Source: Devosia equisanguinis
GTDB lineage: Bacteria; Pseudomonadota; Alphaproteobacteria; Rhizobiales; Devosiaceae
DNA: 64,000 nucleotides
Direction of reading: 5' to 3'
Assembly (NCBI RefSeq): GCF_900631955.1
Contig: NZ_UZWD01000004.1
Span: 248,001 to 312,000 of the forward strand
Shown here: positions 9,722-18,751 of the stretch, piece by piece
How positions within the stretch are numbered: position 1 is the stretch's first letter
Layout of the letters: each line of letters opens with the position of its first letter
The notes under the pieces: generated by a model
The model's database searches: none
What the model saw: the letters and a program-made list of their open reading frames with translations, nothing else
What the model was told of the DNA's origin: nothing
Made by a program: the position numbers and the translations under genes

Positions 9722-10660
9722 CTATGCCTGCGTCTTGGAGGGCGCTACGACATCAAGGCGGTTGTCGATGATCTCGCCCATCTGCGCGCACTCCACCGCG
9801 ATTTCGCGAATGAAGTCGGCCAACATCGGTCGTTCGAGCGCTGCCAGATTGCGCACCACCATGGCAGTGTCGCGGTGCAGCGGTTCGAAATCGGTCGGCG
9901 CGATCTCGACCAGCCGCTCGGCCCTGACGTCGTTGGACACGGCGGAGTTGACGAAGAAGCCCAGACCTTCACCCTTGAGCGCCAGGCGTCGTGCGGGGCC
10001 GGTCGGCAATTCGACGCTGGTCTTGGCGAGACGCACTAGAGCCGCCGCAGTCTCCGGGTCGGCCTGCCACCAGCGCAGGGCGATGACGCGGGGCACCAGC
10101 GCCAGCACCTCCTCGATACTCGGTTTGGGCGGCAGCTTCGCCGCGATTTCGGCTGAAACCACCAGCGGCACGCGCTCGCGCATGATGACCAACGGCTCCA
10201 AATCGACCACAAGGGGATCGATATTGGGCCAGCACAATATGCCCATTTCCACTTCGCGCTCATGCAGCATGGCAGCGATCTGCGCCTGCCGGCCCTCGCG
10301 CACCACCACATCCACCGCTGGGTATTTCTCCTGAAAGCGGATGAGGCTTTCGGTGATCAGCGGCGAGACCAGCGTGCGCAGCGAAGCGATCGACACCCGG
10401 CCCCGTTCCACCCGACGCAGGGCCTCACGTCCCTCCTGCGCCGTACCGATGATGCGCCGCGCATAGGGCAGGAAGGTCATGCCCTGGTCGGTCAGCGTCA
10501 CCAACCGTCCACGCACGAACAACTGGACGCCCAGCAATTGCTCCAGCGCCCTGATTCGCATCGAGGCGGTCGCCTGAGTGATGTTGAGATGCGCTGCAGC
10601 CTTGGTGAAGGACTGGTCGCGGACGATACGATCAAAGGTGCGGAGCTGGTCGAGGTCCAT
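9722..10660 (-). CDS. LysR-family transcriptional regulator
   Basis: 312 residues. Standard LysR HTH (MDLDQLRTFDRIVRDQSFTKAAAHLNITQATASMRIRALEQLLGVQLFVR, shown here in part: QSFTKAAAHLNITQATASMR) and a substrate-binding domain of two Rossmann-like lobes. It is convergent with the sugar operon and shares no promoter with it; the co-directional gene upstream is trhO at 10744. No operator was recognised in the 83-bp gap upstream of its start. Target unknown. Confidence 0.92.
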   Translation of the reverse strand: MDLDQLRTFDRIVRDQSFTKAAAHLNITQATASMRIRALEQLLGVQLFVRGRLVTLTDQGMTFLPYARRIIGTAQEGREALRRVERGRVSIASLRTLVSPLITESLIRFQEKYPAVDVVVREGRQAQIAAMLHEREVEMGILCWPNIDPLVVDLEPLVIMRERVPLVVSAEIAAKLPPKPSIEEVLALVPRVIALRWWQADPETAAALVRLAKTSVELPTGPARRLALKGEGLGFFVNSAVSNDVRAERLVEIAPTDFEPLHRDTAMVVRNLAALERPMLADFIREIAVECAQMGEIIDNRLDVVAPSKTQA

Positions 10661-10743
10661 AGGAAAGGCTTATGCAAAGGTCGGCTATTGGCCAAGTTAT
10701 CGCTTGGTCGATAGGACCTGTCGATACGTCAACTGACGCAAGC

Positions 10744-11781
10744 CTAGCCCTTATTGGCCAGTCGCGACTGTTCGGCGCGTTCGATTTTTTCGGCGCGCGC
10801 GCGGGCAGCGTCATCGGCAACGGCGTCGCCCATATGGGCGCGACCGCGTTGCCGGGCCAGGTCCATCTGCCGCTGCCGTTCGGCGGCGGCCTGATGCTTG
10901 TCGCTGTCATCGGCGCAATAGGCGCAGGAAACGCCCTCGACATAGTGCTGGTGCTGCCGGTCCGCCGCGGTCAGGGGATGACGGCAGGCACGGCAGAGCG
11001 TGGCCTGACCCAGTTCGAGGCCATGGCCGACCGAGACCCGCTCGTCGAAGACGAAGCATTCGCCCGAAAATCGGCTTTCCGTCTCCGGCACCACTTCGAG
11101 ATATTTCAGAATGCCGCCCTTGAGGTGAAACACCTCTTCAAAGCCTTGGCTGAGCATGTAGGAGGAGGCCTTTTCGCAGCGGATGCCGCCGGTGCAGAAC
11201 ATGGCGACCTTCTTGTCGCGCTTGGGATCGAGGTTCTTGGCCACGAAGTCCTTGAACTCGACAAAGCTCTGCGTATTGGGGTCTAGCGCCCGCTGAAACG
11301 TGCCGATCCCGACCTCATAATCATTGCGCGTATCGACCAGGACAACGTCGTTGCGCTCGATCAGCGCATTCCAGTCCTCCGGCTCGACATAGGTGCCCAC
11401 TTGGCGGTTGGGGTCGACCTGCGGCGCCCGCAAGGTCACGATCTCCGGCTTGAGCCGTACCTTCATGCGCAGGAAGGGGGCCGTATCGGCGTAGGAATAC
11501 TTTACCTCTGCTCCGGCGAGCCGCGTACCGAAGGGGCCGGACACGAACAGAAAATCGGCGAGTGCCTCTATGGCCTGGGGCGAACCGGACACGGTGCCGT
11601 TGATCCCCTCGGGGGCCAGGATGAGCGTGCCTTTGATCTCCCTTGCGCAACAGAACGCGGCCAATGGCGCCTTGAGGCTTTCCACATCCGGCAAAGGTGC
11701 AAATTTATAGACCGCCATCACCTTGTATGGATGATCGGGCTGGGGCAGATTGGTCATCGAAGTTGAGCTGTGCGCTGTCAT
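10744..11781 (-). CDS. trhO: tRNA uridine(34) hydroxylase, rhodanese-like
   Basis: 345 residues, matching the UPF0176/YceA family now known as TrhO, which hydroxylates U34 of certain tRNAs using prephenate-independent oxygen chemistry. N-terminal acylphosphatase-like part ([20 protein letters not shown]), then a rhodanese domain with the active-site loop [13 protein letters not shown], and a C-terminal cysteine-rich zinc-like segment (LCRACRHPL ... CAYC). ATG 11781 follows a GAGG site. It is divergent from the aldo-keto reductase gene at 11853. Confidence 0.92.
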   Translation of the reverse strand: MTAHSSTSMTNLPQPDHPYKVMAVYKFAPLPDVESLKAPLAAFCCAREIKGTLILAPEGINGTVSGSPQAIEALADFLFVSGPFGTRLAGAEVKYSYADTAPFLRMKVRLKPEIVTLRAPQVDPNRQVGTYVEPEDWNALIERNDVVLVDTRNDYEVGIGTFQRALDPNTQSFVEFKDFVAKNLDPKRDKKVAMFCTGGIRCEKASSYMLSQGFEEVFHLKGGILKYLEVVPETESRFSGECFVFDERVSVGHGLELGQATLCRACRHPLTAADRQHQHYVEGVSCAYCADDSDKHQAAAERQRQMDLARQRGRAHMGDAVADDAARARAEKIERAEQSRLANKG

Positions 11782-11852
11782 TTGCCTCGCTCATATCAAA
11801 GACCGCATCCGGCGTCACGGGCGGTCGGAACCAAGACATCGGGAGCTTCTCC

Positions 11853-12890
11853 ATGACCTACCGGGCCGACACGGCACGCTATGACACCATGCAATATCGC
11901 CGTTCCGGTCATTCAGGGCTCAAGCTGCCGGTGATCAGCCTGGGATTGTGGCAGAATTTCGGGGGCACGCGCGACTATCCCTCTGCCATGGAAATTCTCG
12001 GCTATGCCTTCGATCAGGGCATTACCCATTTCGACCTCGCCAACAATTACGGTCCCCCGGCCGGCTCGGCCGAGGAGCTGTTTGGCACGGTCCTGGCGCG
12101 TGACTTCCGGCCCTATCGTGATGAAATGATCATCTCCACCAAAGCCGGCTACAATATGTGGCCCGGCCCCTATGGCGAATGGGGGAGCCGCAAATCCCTC
12201 CTCGCCAGCCTCGACCAGAGCCTCAAGCGGATGGGGCTCGACTATGTCGATATCTTCTATTCCCACCGCTTCGATCCCGATACGCCGCTTGAGGAAACCA
12301 TGGGCGCTTTGGCCCATGCGGTGAAATCGGGCAAGGCGCTCTATGTCGGCATTTCCTCCTATCCGGAAAAGGAAACGCGCGAGGCCCACCGCATTCTCAA
12401 GCAGATGGGTGTGGCCACCACCATTCACCAGCCGTCCTATTCGATGATCAATCGCTGGATCGAGAACGACAAGACCATTGATGCCTGCGGCGAGCTGGGG
12501 ATCGGGGTGATTGCGTTTTCGCCGCTGGCGCAGGGGGTGCTTTCGGGCAAGTACAATTCGGGCAATCTTGCCGGCACGCGTGGGGAAAACCCCAACGGCT
12601 CGCTGCGCGCCAGCCAGATCGAGCCGCGCGTGCTCGATGCTGTGAACAAGGTCGGCGAAATCGCCAGGGCGCGCGGGCAATCTATGGTGCAGCTGGCGCT
12701 GTCCTGGGTGCTGCGCCGCAAGGAAATGACCTCGGCGCTGATCGGGGTGCGCAATCTCGACCAGCTCAAGGACAATCTCGGCGTCCTCAACAGTCTCGAT
12801 CTCTCTGCCGACGAGATCGCCGCCATCAATGAAGCGACCAAGGGCGGGCAACTGGATCAGCAACCGCGCCCACAACCCGCATCCCGTTAG
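11853..12890 (+). CDS. aldo/keto reductase, YghZ/Gpr type
   Basis: 345 residues, a TIM-barrel NADPH-dependent reductase of the L-glyceraldehyde-3-phosphate reductase group (AKR14). The catalytic tetrad is visible: D in THFDLANNYG, Y in NNYG, K in ISTKAGYNMW and H in FYSHRFDPDTP. The NADPH-binding C-terminal segment (ALIGVRNLDQLKDNLG) is intact. Members detoxify methylglyoxal and related aldehydes. The ATG at 11853 starts the conserved YRRSGHSGLKLP region; the longer upstream frame overlaps the trhO promoter and is not supported. Confidence 0.88.
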   Translation: MTYRADTARYDTMQYRRSGHSGLKLPVISLGLWQNFGGTRDYPSAMEILGYAFDQGITHFDLANNYGPPAGSAEELFGTVLARDFRPYRDEMIISTKAGYNMWPGPYGEWGSRKSLLASLDQSLKRMGLDYVDIFYSHRFDPDTPLEETMGALAHAVKSGKALYVGISSYPEKETREAHRILKQMGVATTIHQPSYSMINRWIENDKTIDACGELGIGVIAFSPLAQGVLSGKYNSGNLAGTRGENPNGSLRASQIEPRVLDAVNKVGEIARARGQSMVQLALSWVLRRKEMTSALIGVRNLDQLKDNLGVLNSLDLSADEIAAINEATKGGQLDQQPRPQPASR

Positions 12891-12947
12891 GGTTTCGCCA
12901 CAGGGCCAACTCGACCTGCGCCATTGCCGCATCGTAGCTGCCTAAAG

Positions 12948-12970
12948 GCCCTCGGGTCGAGCCCGAGGGC
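12948..12970. terminator. bidirectional hairpin terminator
   Basis: GCCCTCGGG / CCCGAGGGC, a perfect 9-bp stem with a 5-nt loop between the convergent aldo-keto reductase and flavin reductase genes. A TTT run follows on the minus strand. The same stem sequence recurs in the lepA terminator at 43566. Confidence 0.65.
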
Positions 12971-13009
12971 GGCATGGCGACGCGAGCCAGACCGTGCCAG
13001 GATCGGGGG

Positions 13010-13900
13010 TCACACCATCATCGATTGCAGCGCGCCCATGGCCGCCAGCGAGCCCATGGAATTGGCAAAGGTCACCGAATGCATGGCGGTGGCCAGATCG
13101 CCTGCCGCGAAAATGCCGGGGCGCGAGGTCGCCTGCATCTCGTTGACCGCGATCATCGTGCCGGTGGGCGTTTGCTTCATGTCGAGGCCCAGCTGGCTGT
13201 GCAGATCGGCCGCGGGGTGGCTGCGGGGATGGGCATAAAGCGCGCCCATAGCCAGGCTCTTGCCGTCATCCAGCGTGACGCGGCGCAGCATGCCGTTCTC
13301 GTGGTCGATCGACACCAGCCGGGCATTCTCGATGCGGACGCCGCGCGCTTTCAGTTTCTGCCGCTCGTCATCGGGGATGGCATGGCCATCGAGGATCAGC
13401 GTGAGGTCATCGGTCCAGTTCCGGTAGAGCGCCGGCATGTGCAGCGAAAAGGGGCCGGAATAGAGCAGACCCCAGCTTTGGCCGGCGACCTCATAGCCAT
13501 GGCAGAAGGGGCAGTGAATGACGGTTCGCCCCCAGCATTCGGCAAAGCCCGGAATAGCCGGCATTTCGTCGACAATACCATAGCTGAGGATCAGCCGGCG
13601 CCCTTCGAGCTGCTCGCCCGTCGCGCTGGTGACGATGAAGCGGTCCGGCGCGCCGGAAACGCTCACGGCCCGCGCGGAAATCAGTGCGACGGTGGGATAG
13701 GCGGCCACCTGCGCGCGGGCCCTTGCAAGCAGTTCACCGGGCGGCGTGCCATCGGCGCCAAGGATGTTATGCGCCGCCTCGGCATAGCGATTGCGGTTAA
13801 GCCCGGTGTCGAGCACACTGACCCGACGGCGGGCGCGGCCCAGCTGCATGGCGGCGGTGAGGCCGGCAAAGCTGCCGCCAATGATGATGACGTCCTGCAT
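13010..13900 (-). CDS. NAD(P)/FAD-dependent oxidoreductase, thioredoxin-reductase-like
   Basis: 296 residues. FAD-binding GxGxxG-like start DVIIIGGSFAGLTAAMQLGRA and the redox pair CPFCHGYE in the middle, as in thioredoxin reductases and related single-domain flavoproteins; the C-terminal FAD motif GIFAAGDLATAM is present. The N-terminal variant GGSFAG and the modest length are typical of the TrxB-like group found next to Rrf2 regulators rather than of housekeeping TrxB. It is the second gene after the Rrf2 regulator (83-nt gap), so it is the likely controlled partner. Electron acceptor unknown. Confidence 0.88.
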   Translation of the reverse strand: MQDVIIIGGSFAGLTAAMQLGRARRRVSVLDTGLNRNRYAEAAHNILGADGTPPGELLARARAQVAAYPTVALISARAVSVSGAPDRFIVTSATGEQLEGRRLILSYGIVDEMPAIPGFAECWGRTVIHCPFCHGYEVAGQSWGLLYSGPFSLHMPALYRNWTDDLTLILDGHAIPDDERQKLKARGVRIENARLVSIDHENGMLRRVTLDDGKSLAMGALYAHPRSHPAADLHSQLGLDMKQTPTGTMIAVNEMQATSRPGIFAAGDLATAMHSVTFANSMGSLAAMGALQSMMV

Positions 13901-13983
13901 GGTTTTGGTCCTTTTGAGGGCGAGCGAAGGCGCCCGGCGCCCAGGGGCAAATCCGGCGTGTTCGTTTCGCAGTGGAGAATGGT

Positions 13984-14421
13984 TCAGCCCAGGCGCGGAA
14001 ACCCCGCGCCCATGGCGTCCTTGGCGATGTCGGCGAGGCGGATGCGCGTCAGCCTTGCGGCCAGCAAAGCCTCGGCGTCATCGAGAAATTCGCTCATCAC
14101 CCGGTCTACCGACCGCACGATGGCGCATGCTTTGTCGCCGGGATCGCTTTCGGTGCGCAGCAAGAGGCGCTCATCCATGGCTGCATAGACCTGGTGGAGG
14201 GTGATCTCCTCTGCCGGCCGGGCCAGCGCCCAGCCGCCATTGGGTCCCTTGCTAGCCACGACCAGGCCCGCCTCGCGCAATTCGCCCAGCGCCCGCCGCA
14301 CCACCACGGCATTGGTCATGAGGCAGCTGGCCAGCGCCTGCGAGGTCAGCACCTTGTCGGGCTGGGCATGGAGATGCACCAGCGCGTGCAAGGCCAGGGA
14401 TAGTCGGCTCGATTTTTTCAT
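13984..14421 (-). CDS. Rrf2-family transcriptional regulator
   Basis: 145 residues with the N-terminal winged helix of the Rrf2 family (SSRLSLALHALVHLHAQ, then LMTNAVVVRRALGELREAGLVVASKGPNGGWAL). The three-cysteine Fe-S ligand set of IscR/NsrR is not seen in the usual positions; only scattered cysteines (in LASCLM and KACAIV) are present, so it may sense through thiols instead, as CymR/YwnA-type members do. ATG 14421 is chosen since the frame further up would need a TTG. The start codon is embedded in a perfect palindrome, a strong sign of autorepression. Confidence 0.88.
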   Translation of the reverse strand: MKKSSRLSLALHALVHLHAQPDKVLTSQALASCLMTNAVVVRRALGELREAGLVVASKGPNGGWALARPAEEITLHQVYAAMDERLLLRTESDPGDKACAIVRSVDRVMSEFLDDAEALLAARLTRIRLADIAKDAMGAGFPRLG

Positions 14422-14440
14422 GTAACTATTATTGTTACAT
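14420..14440. promoter_or_regulatory. perfect Rrf2-type operator over the regulator's start codon
   Basis: ATGTAAC-N7-GTTACAT, a perfect 7+7 inverted repeat of 21 bp in an AT-rich patch. It overlaps the first codon of the Rrf2 gene by two bases, so bound protein would block transcription of its own operon. Confidence 0.7.
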
Positions 14441-14517
14441 ATAGAGGCCTCAGTCAAGCCGCATTCCGCAGGTCACCTGGAGCGGCTAAGCTGGTCGGCA
14501 GGTCTGGGAGGATAAGC

Positions 14518-15117
14518 ATGCGTCGCTTTGCCATGGTTTTGGGCTTCGGACTCTTGGGGCTGGCGCCGGCCCTCGCCTTCGATGCCGATATAGAGGCGGT
14601 GATCGACCACATGAAGACCGGCAAGGCCATTCCGATCGCCGATGTCGGCACGCTGATGAGCGGGGCCGAGCGATGGTGCTACAATCAGGACGGCAGCAAT
14701 TGCATGTGGTCCGATATCTACATCAAGGTCGATGCCAAGGGGGCCGTGTTCGAGCTGGAGCATGCCTGGGACGATGTCCATGACGTGCAGTTTGTCGACC
14801 GCGGCGAATTTCGCGACGGCCGTTTCATCTGCGAGACCGGCGGCGACTGGCTGCCGACGCTGCGCGCCACGAGGCGCAGCGACGGCATGCCTTTGGGCGG
14901 GCGGGAGCTGGCAGCGCTCAAGGATGAGGTCGGCGCCTATATGACGCGCGATGCCAATAATTGCTTCGACTACCTGTTCGAGGGCGCCGACCCCGCCGCC
15001 GACACCGTATCGCTGCTGCAGCGCCAATATACCGATGGCGTCTATCAGGACGGCGCCGATGCCAAGGTGACGCTGCATTTCGACGCCGAGACGGCGCGGG
15101 GACTATCGTTCTACTGA
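14518..15117 (+). CDS. secreted protein of unknown function
   Basis: 199 residues with a clear signal peptide (MRRFAMVLGFGLLGLAPALAF, cleavage after ALA). The mature part is acidic and holds three or more cysteines (RWCYNQDGSNC, ICETGG, NNCFDYL) that could pair in the periplasm. No family recognised. ATG 14518 is preceded by GGGAGGAT. It is divergent from the Rrf2 gene and could share its operator region. Confidence 0.75.
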   Translation: MRRFAMVLGFGLLGLAPALAFDADIEAVIDHMKTGKAIPIADVGTLMSGAERWCYNQDGSNCMWSDIYIKVDAKGAVFELEHAWDDVHDVQFVDRGEFRDGRFICETGGDWLPTLRATRRSDGMPLGGRELAALKDEVGAYMTRDANNCFDYLFEGADPAADTVSLLQRQYTDGVYQDGADAKVTLHFDAETARGLSFY

Positions 15118-15127
15118 GGAAAGAGGA

Positions 15128-15154
15128 AAGGCGGCCCCTGCAAGAGGCCGCCTT
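15128..15154. terminator. bidirectional terminator hairpin
   Basis: AAGGCGGCC / GGCCGCCTT, a perfect 9-bp stem with 9-nt loop between convergent genes. T residues follow on one side and A residues precede, so it can serve both. Confidence 0.7.
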
Positions 15155-15165
15155 CCTGACGCGTC

Positions 15166-16293
15166 TTAGCCGATGCGGCCGTCGACGATGTTGTCCGACA
15201 GCGGCGCCGGGCGTTCGACCGGGGTAGTGATCGCGACTGTGCGGCCGTCGCGCGCTGCGGTCTCAAAGGCTTCCATGACCTCGAGCACATGCAGCGCCAG
15301 GTCGCCATTGGCGCGATGCGGGCGGTTTTCGAGAATGCCCAGCGCCATGTCGGCGACGCCCAGCGAGCGGTAATTGCCCTCGGCATAGGGCTGCTCGACC
15401 TTGACCGGCGTCCATTGTTCGTTGTGGCCACGCTTGCGCAATTCGAGCTCACCGCCGAACAGGTTGGGATCGGGGACCAACAGGCTCTGCTCGGTGCCAT
15501 AGATCTCGAGCGGCACATGCTTGTGGGCCGCCACGTCGAAGCTCATGGCGATCTGCACGATGGCGCCATTGGCAAAGCCCAGCGAGCCGGTGACATGGGT
15601 GTCGATCTTGACCGGCATGATCTGGCCCTTCTTGGGCTCGGACAACACCGGCCGCTCCTGGCGCAGCCGCGAGGACATGGCCGAGACGCGCGCCACCGGA
15701 CCGAGGAGATTGACCAGGTTGGTGATGTAATAGGGCCCCATATCCAGCATCGGACCGCCGCCCAGGTCATAGTAGAAGGCCGGGTCGGGATGCCAGCTTT
15801 CATGGCCTGGGCACTGCATATAGGCGGTGCCGCCAATGAGCTGGCCCAGTGCGCCGCTATCCAACACGGCACGGGCCTGCTGGTGCGCGCCGCCAAGGAA
15901 GGTGTCCGGCGCCGACCCGATGCGCAACCCCGCCGCATTGGCAGCCTCGAGCAGCGTCTTGCCCTCGGCAAAGGTGATGCCCAAAGGCTTTTCCGAATAG
16001 ACATGCTTGCCGGCGGCGAGGCATTTGAGACCGACCTCGACATGGGCGCGCGGAATGGTGAGGTTGACCACGAGATCGATCTCAGGGTCGGCCAGCATCT
16101 CCTCGACGCTCATGGATTTAAGACCGAATTCGGCGGCGCGCGCCGTGGCGGCTTCGGCCCGCATGTCGGCCAGCGCCTTGATGTCGAGCACCGGAAAGCC
16201 TGGCAAGCCGTCCTTGCCCAGAATGGCCTTCAGATAGGCCGACGAAATATTGCCGGTACCGATGAAACCGATACCGAGGCGCTTGGCAGACAT
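15166..16293 (-). CDS. Gfo/Idh/MocA-family oxidoreductase
   Basis: 375 residues. Rossmann start LGIGFIGTGNISSAYLKA, signature SEKPLGITFAEGKTLLEAA near residue 100, and catalytic-face motif GGGPMLDMGPYYITNLVNLLG. Longer than the members at 6465 and 7478 and stands alone, without transporter genes beside it. NAD(P)-linked sugar or cyclitol dehydrogenase by family; substrate unknown. Confidence 0.88.
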   Translation of the reverse strand: MSAKRLGIGFIGTGNISSAYLKAILGKDGLPGFPVLDIKALADMRAEAATARAAEFGLKSMSVEEMLADPEIDLVVNLTIPRAHVEVGLKCLAAGKHVYSEKPLGITFAEGKTLLEAANAAGLRIGSAPDTFLGGAHQQARAVLDSGALGQLIGGTAYMQCPGHESWHPDPAFYYDLGGGPMLDMGPYYITNLVNLLGPVARVSAMSSRLRQERPVLSEPKKGQIMPVKIDTHVTGSLGFANGAIVQIAMSFDVAAHKHVPLEIYGTEQSLLVPDPNLFGGELELRKRGHNEQWTPVKVEQPYAEGNYRSLGVADMALGILENRPHRANGDLALHVLEVMEAFETAARDGRTVAITTPVERPAPLSDNIVDGRIG

Positions 16294-16403
16294 GCGCGTC
16301 TTCCTCCCAGATGTACGTGCCTCAGACTAGCGCCCCAATGGCGGAGGCGGAAGGGGTTTTGGGAGGGAATCGCGGATGAACAGCTTGTCTGGCTGGTGCC
16401 CTG

Positions 16404-16820
16404 CTAAGGCTGGCCGATTTGTGCCTTTAGCCAGTCGGCATCCGGCTCGATCGGGGTGATGACGTCGATCAGCACGCCATTGGGATCGGCCACGATCACA
16501 TGCCGCTGGCCGAACACCTCGTCGCGCAGCGGCTGGGCGATCGCAACGCCAGCGTGTTCCAGCCGTTTGGCTTCTGCGGCTGCGTCGTCGACATAAAAGC
16601 TGAGGATGACGCCGGCGCTCGGCACACGACCATGCTCGGGAATGGAATCGTGCCGGTAGTCGATGACGGCAAGTTCGAACAGACCGGCGCTATCTCCCTT
16701 GAGATGCACATACCAGTCGCTTTCAAACACGGGGGTAAAGCCGAAGGCATCGCGATAGAACTGCGCCGTGCGTGCCACATCGGCGACCTGCAACAGGGGA
16801 AACAGGCTGTTGAATTTCAT
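16404..16820 (-). CDS. VOC-superfamily protein (glyoxalase/bleomycin resistance fold)
   Basis: 138 residues with paired beta-alpha-beta-beta-beta modules ([23 protein letters not shown] ... [17 protein letters not shown]). ATG 16820 has AAGGAGG upstream; the frame start at 16847 lies in the operator region and is rejected. Divergent from the TetR gene, with two TetR-type palindromes between them, so it is probably the regulated partner. Could be a dioxygenase-like, glyoxalase or drug-binding protein; no metal triad can be assigned with certainty. Confidence 0.82.
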   Translation of the reverse strand: MKFNSLFPLLQVADVARTAQFYRDAFGFTPVFESDWYVHLKGDSAGLFELAVIDYRHDSIPEHGRVPSAGVILSFYVDDAAAEAKRLEHAGVAIAQPLRDEVFGQRHVIVADPNGVLIDVITPIEPDADWLKAQIGQP

Positions 16821-16848
16821 GATCGGCCTCCTTGCCGGAACTGTCATT

Positions 16849-16871
16849 TAGATACAGACTGCATGTATCTA
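16849..16871. promoter_or_regulatory. TetR operator 1
   Basis: TAGATACA-N7-TGTATCTA, a perfect 8+8 inverted repeat. It shares the core ATACA-N7-TGTAT and spacer ending CTGCA with operator 2, whose centre is 31 bp away (three helical turns). Lies between the divergent VOC and TetR genes. Confidence 0.75.
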
Positions 16872-16881
16872 AGATAAGTAA

Positions 16882-16900
16882 CATACAGGCTGCATGTATG
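16882..16900. promoter_or_regulatory. TetR operator 2 overlapping the tetR start codon
   Basis: CATACA-GGCTGCA-TGTATG, a perfect 6+6 inverted repeat; its last three bases are the ATG of the TetR gene. Same core as operator 1, so one dimeric repressor probably binds both and controls itself and the VOC gene. Confidence 0.75.
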
Positions 16901-17500
16901 CAACTCGAACGGCGAACACAGGATGAGCGGCGAGAGGCGACGCGCACGGCTCTGCTCGATGCGGCAAGATCGCTCTTCGCCAAAAAAGGCTATGCCGGCA
17001 CCAGCACCCCCGAGATCGCCGCGGCGGCGGGCGTGACGCGCGGCGCGCTCTACCATCACTTCCCCGACAAGCTCGCTCTCTTTGCGGCCGTGGTGGTAGA
17101 GGAGCACCGCGCCGTGGCCGATGCCATTGGCGCTGCCGGCGACGGAGATGCGGCCCCACCAGACATGATCGAGGCGCTTGTTGCGGGGGGCGAGGCCTTC
17201 ATGCTGGCCATGCAGGATGAAGGCCGAAGGCGCATCATGCTGGTCGATGCGCCTGCGGTTTTGGGCCGCGAGGCGGTGGACGGCATCAATGCCGAATATG
17301 GCCTGCGCACCCTGATCGATGGCGTGCAATGCGCCATCGATCAGGGTGCCATGGCACCGGTGCCCGTCTGGCCCATGGCGCATTTGCTCAACGCCGTCTT
17401 CGACCGCGCCGCTCTTGCGTCGGCGGATGAGGTGGCTGCCTTTCGGGATGCAATCGACGCCCTGCTGCGCGGTTTGGGCCAGACGTCCCCTCGCCGCTGA
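16898..17500 (+). CDS. TetR/AcrR-family transcriptional regulator
   Basis: 200 residues. N-terminal TetR HTH (ALLDAARSLFAKKGYAGTSTPEIAAAAGVTRGALYHHFPDK, seen at residues 20-58) and a variable helical ligand domain rich in Ala and Asp. ATG 16898 is favoured because the HTH then sits at the usual distance and because the operator overlaps it. Divergent from the VOC gene; two matched operators lie between. Ligand unknown. Confidence 0.9.
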   Translation: MQLERRTQDERREATRTALLDAARSLFAKKGYAGTSTPEIAAAAGVTRGALYHHFPDKLALFAAVVVEEHRAVADAIGAAGDGDAAPPDMIEALVAGGEAFMLAMQDEGRRRIMLVDAPAVLGREAVDGINAEYGLRTLIDGVQCAIDQGAMAPVPVWPMAHLLNAVFDRAALASADEVAAFRDAIDALLRGLGQTSPRR

Positions 17501-17523
17501 GACGAGAGGATTGTGTGTCGGTT

Positions 17524-18588
17524 TTAGTCGCCAGCGCGTTCCAGGTGCTCGATCCGCGCTGCCAGTTCCTGCACCGCCTTGACCAGGGGTGCGATGAACT
17601 GGGTGTAGCGCAGCGCCTGGCTGCTCAAGGGATCGTCGGGATCGGCGAGCACATGGCCGGCGAAATCGCCGATATCCAGGGCGGAGATGGTTTCGGCGAC
17701 ATCCTGGGCGATGAAGCCGTAATGGGTGCGCCGTCCGGGCTGCGCTTCGCCGTTTTCGAGGCTCCCTTCGCGCCAGCGATAGCTGACAGGATTGAGCTTT
17801 TGCACGAAGTCGAGCCCAAGCGTGCTGGGGACGATGTCGGTTTTGAGGCGCAGGTCGGAGGTTTCGATGGTGCCGGTCGCCGACCAGATGGCCGACCAGC
17901 GGGCTCCGCTCGCACCAAGGCTGGCGCTGTTGTCGCTTGATGGGCGCAGCCCACTGGCCAGCGTCACCGCGCCAGTCGTGGCGTTGACGGCGACAGCGTT
18001 CACCCAGGAGACGCCATCGGCGCTGACCTTGATGCGCCAGTCATTGTCGCCCATCAGCCCCATTTCGGCCTGGCCGGTCCAGTTAGACTGGAACAGCAGG
18101 CTCGCCGTATCCCCGCTGGTGGCTTTGTTGATCTTGAGCTGATGGCCGGCACCGTCATGGGTGAGCAGCACTGCTTCGGCGGCCACGGCCAGTCGGTTGA
18201 CCGAATCGGCACTGGTGTTGACGCCCAGTTGCGGCAGGCCCGCCCCGATTGCCGCCACCGCGATCCAGGCGCTGCCGGAATAGAGCTTGAGACTACCTGC
18301 CTGGCGGTCGAAGACCTGCCACCCCGCCTCTGGCATGAGGAAGCACCAGGTCCCTGCCTGCCAGACGGCAATGGTGTTTTCTTCTCCAGCCCAGGCGCCG
18401 GTTGCGCCAATCGGTACGATCCAGGCCGAACCGGCATCGGGCGTTGCCGGCGGGGTCGCGACATTTGCCGCCTCCACAACAGGCTGCACCAGCACGTCGA
18501 GCATCTGCAGCGCCTCGTTGTGCGTAATGTGCTTGAGCGCCTGTCCGGCAGCGATGAAAGGCATGTTCAGTCGATCAGTTTGCATCAT
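17524..18588 (-). CDS. phage-type tail protein: DUF2793 domain plus S74 intramolecular chaperone
   Basis: 354 residues. The N-terminal part (LNMPFIAAGQALKHITHNEA ... WQVFDRQAGSLKLYSGSAW) matches DUF2793, common in tail proteins of prophages and gene transfer agents of alphaproteobacteria. The C-terminus has the peptidase S74 signature TSDLRLKTDI (Ser and Lys of the self-cleaving dyad, near residue 244), then VSYRWREG and YGFIAQDVAETI, ending in a coiled coil. Such domains help a trimeric fibre fold and cut themselves off. ATG 18588 has GGAG six bases upstream. No other phage gene is beside it, so it may be a remnant or a stray part of a gene transfer agent. Confidence 0.85.
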   Translation of the reverse strand: MMQTDRLNMPFIAAGQALKHITHNEALQMLDVLVQPVVEAANVATPPATPDAGSAWIVPIGATGAWAGEENTIAVWQAGTWCFLMPEAGWQVFDRQAGSLKLYSGSAWIAVAAIGAGLPQLGVNTSADSVNRLAVAAEAVLLTHDGAGHQLKINKATSGDTASLLFQSNWTGQAEMGLMGDNDWRIKVSADGVSWVNAVAVNATTGAVTLASGLRPSSDNSASLGASGARWSAIWSATGTIETSDLRLKTDIVPSTLGLDFVQKLNPVSYRWREGSLENGEAQPGRRTHYGFIAQDVAETISALDIGDFAGHVLADPDDPLSSQALRYTQFIAPLVKAVQELAARIEHLERAGD

Positions 18589-18751
18589 GCGAAGCTCCAA
18601 AAAATGGCCCCGTCAGTTTGCGCCCGCTTTCAGCGGCGGGGATAAGCGGGATAAGTCAAGCGCGCCAGCGTCGTCCTGCCCCTTGCCGGAGCGGCCCAGT
18701 CGGCGCTAGGCAGGCTGCGCAGAATCTTGTCTGCCTTGCCCGGAGCTCCCC

